13,089 nt of DNA from positions 1 through 13,089 of the forward strand of contig JBDTNK010000054.1 in assembly GCA_039933775.1 (NCBI GenBank). Direction: 5' to 3'. The first letter of the stretch is position 1, and each line of letters opens with the position of its first letter. Below, piece after piece: positions 12,135 through 13,089 of the stretch. This DNA comes from JBDTNK01 sp039933775. GTDB taxonomy: Bacteria; Chloroflexota; Limnocylindria; QHBO01. Position numbers and translations under genes: made by a program. The notes under the pieces are model-generated. The model saw only the letters and a list, made by a program, of their open reading frames with translations. It ran no database searches and had not been told where the DNA came from.

Positions 12135-12950
12135 ATGTCTCTCAGCGGTCCGCCGTCCCCAGAGGATACCTCGGGCATTTCGCCACTCCTCGAGTTCGAC
12201 CCGTCGCCCCAGGCGGTTATCGAGCCGGCGCAGGCCGTCTCGCCCTTCTCCGTGCCCGAGGCGTTCGTGATCTGCTTCTTCCGTGACGCCATCGAGCGAC
12301 TGCGCGATGAGATGGGCGCGCCGGAGATCGGTCACCTCGAGTCAGAGATGGGCAGGCACCCGGTGATCGAAGTCGAGTGGACCGGCAAACGAGTCGGCAT
12401 TGCGCTCGGGGGCGTCGGTGCCCCACTCGCCGCGGCGTGGCTCGATGAACTCATCGCGATGGGCGCGCGACGCTTCGTGGTCGCAGGAGGGGCGGGCGGT
12501 CTCGTTCCCAGTCTGACGCTCGGTCACGTTGTCGTGCCTGTCGCGGCCCTCCGCGACGAGGGGACGAGCTACCACTACGCGCCTCCGTCTCGCGTGATCG
12601 AACCAGCCACAGACGCAGTCGAGGCCATCACGCGAACTCTCGAACGCAACGACGTGCCCTTCTTGACCGGCATGACCTGGACGACCGACGCGTTCTACCG
12701 CGAGACGCGTGGGAAGGTCGAGCGGCGAGTGGCCGAAGGGTGCCTGACCGTCGAGATGGAGGCGGCTGCGCTGTTTGCCGTTGCGAGATTCCGCGGCGCC
12801 TCACTGGGCGAGATGCTCTATGCGGGCGACGACCTGTCGGGCGACGTGTGGGCCCCGCGCGGGTGGCAGCGCCACGCCTCCGGGCGCGACCTGCTCCTTC
12901 ACCTGGCAGTGGAAGCTGTCACCGCCATCGGGGACGCCCCTTCGCGCTGA
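12135..12950 (+). CDS. Nucleoside phosphorylase (PNP/uridine phosphorylase superfamily)
   Basis: This 271-residue enzyme should split nucleosides with phosphate into base and sugar-1-phosphate. LLEFDPSPQAVIEPAQAV (18-35) and PEAFVICFF (41-49) match the start of uridine-phosphorylase-like family members. The core has VGIALGGVGAP (87-97), RFVVAGGAGGLVPSLTLGHVVVP (113-135) and ALRDEGTSYHYAP (138-150). TWTTDAFYRET (181-191) and the nucleoside-binding motif LTVEMEAAALFAVA (204-217) follow. The ATG at 12135 puts about 17 residues before the family core. An in-frame ATG at 12033 adds 34 residues of unfamiliar sequence, so I prefer 12135, though no strong RBS marks it. Substrate cannot be told from sequence. 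This is the only plus-strand protein gene, and direct repeats lie on both sides, which suggests mobility. Confidence 0.92.
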   Translation: MSLSGPPSPEDTSGISPLLEFDPSPQAVIEPAQAVSPFSVPEAFVICFFRDAIERLRDEMGAPEIGHLESEMGRHPVIEVEWTGKRVGIALGGVGAPLAAAWLDELIAMGARRFVVAGGAGGLVPSLTLGHVVVPVAALRDEGTSYHYAPPSRVIEPATDAVEAITRTLERNDVPFLTGMTWTTDAFYRETRGKVERRVAEGCLTVEMEAAALFAVARFRGASLGEMLYAGDDLSGDVWAPRGWQRHASGRDLLLHLAVEAVTAIGDAPSR

Positions 12951-12996
12951 CGGCTCTTGCAGGCGCGGCCGACCCGTAGGACCGCGTTCCGACCCG

Positions 12997-13089
12997 ATTC
13001 GCCCGCTAATGCGAACCACGGCTGCAGCTGTCAAGACCGATGTCGCCGACCTGACACTCGCTCGCCTGGTTCGCATCTGGCAGGACCGA
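12997..13089 (+). repeat. Long direct repeat, copy B, with palindromic core
   Basis: This is the second copy of the 67-bp identical core (13009-13075), 1067 bp to the right of copy A in the same orientation. It begins 46 bp after the phosphorylase stop and continues to the window edge. Flanking differences from copy A include C/T at 12999 and C/A at 13008. The copy may extend beyond the edge, where an ATG-started frame from 13009 is still open. Confidence 0.9.

Noticed and set aside
11942..13075. Firm call of integron attC sites
   Set aside because: Layout fits, but the core ends read TGCGAAC and GTTCGCA, which miss RYYYAAC and GTTRRRY at most variable positions, and no integrase is visible. 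Kept only as a hypothesis.

Overview
The window is high-GC bacterial DNA, roughly 80% GC in the densest coding lines counted by hand and 50-60% in a few islands. A LexA box of the GAAC-N4-GTTC type, an F420-type flavin-independent oxidoreductase, lipoproteins with Pro/Thr-rich linkers, frequent GTG starts and an ImuB followed by a DUF6504 protein together suggest Chloroflexota (Limnocylindria/Ellin6529-like) or a neighbouring actinobacterial-type lineage. This assignment is inference. Every protein gene but the last is on the minus strand. The tRNA and the last gene are on the plus strand.

Layout from right to left along the minus-strand flow: imuA (10719-11531) is preceded by an SOS box. A lower-GC stretch of about 1.4 kb follows, with a lipoprotein gene, a small chimeric secreted protein and a probable gene remnant. 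Then come imuB (8137-9336) and its DUF6504 partner, and a 315-bp spacer holding three copies of a 29-bp repeat. Next are a PRC-barrel-like protein, a RibD-C-type reductase, an F420-type LLM oxidoreductase and a VanY-like D,D-carboxypeptidase lipoprotein. A denitrification-type operon follows: a NirK-type copper nitrite reductase with an extra N-terminal cupredoxin domain, an Rrf2/NsrR-like Fe-S regulator and a 12-helix membrane protein. Last is the 5' part of dnaE2, running off the left edge, preceded by a second SOS box almost identical to the first.

The translesion mutasome (ImuA, ImuB, DnaE2) is therefore present but spread over more than 11 kb, in three pieces joined by matching SOS boxes. 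imuB looks damaged or remodelled: its N-terminus is short, it carries a low-GC in-frame insert, and its clamp-binding motif is degenerate. The nirK operon has two perfect dyads at its promoter, one of which is a good candidate site for the Rrf2 protein it encodes.

On the plus strand, a tRNA-Ala(CGC) is followed by a nucleoside phosphorylase gene. That gene is bracketed by two direct copies of a roughly 90-bp repeat with a 67-bp identical, imperfectly palindromic core. The layout resembles a gene cassette between recombination sites, although the core ends do not match the integron attC consensus. No integrase, transposase or CRISPR array is visible in the window.
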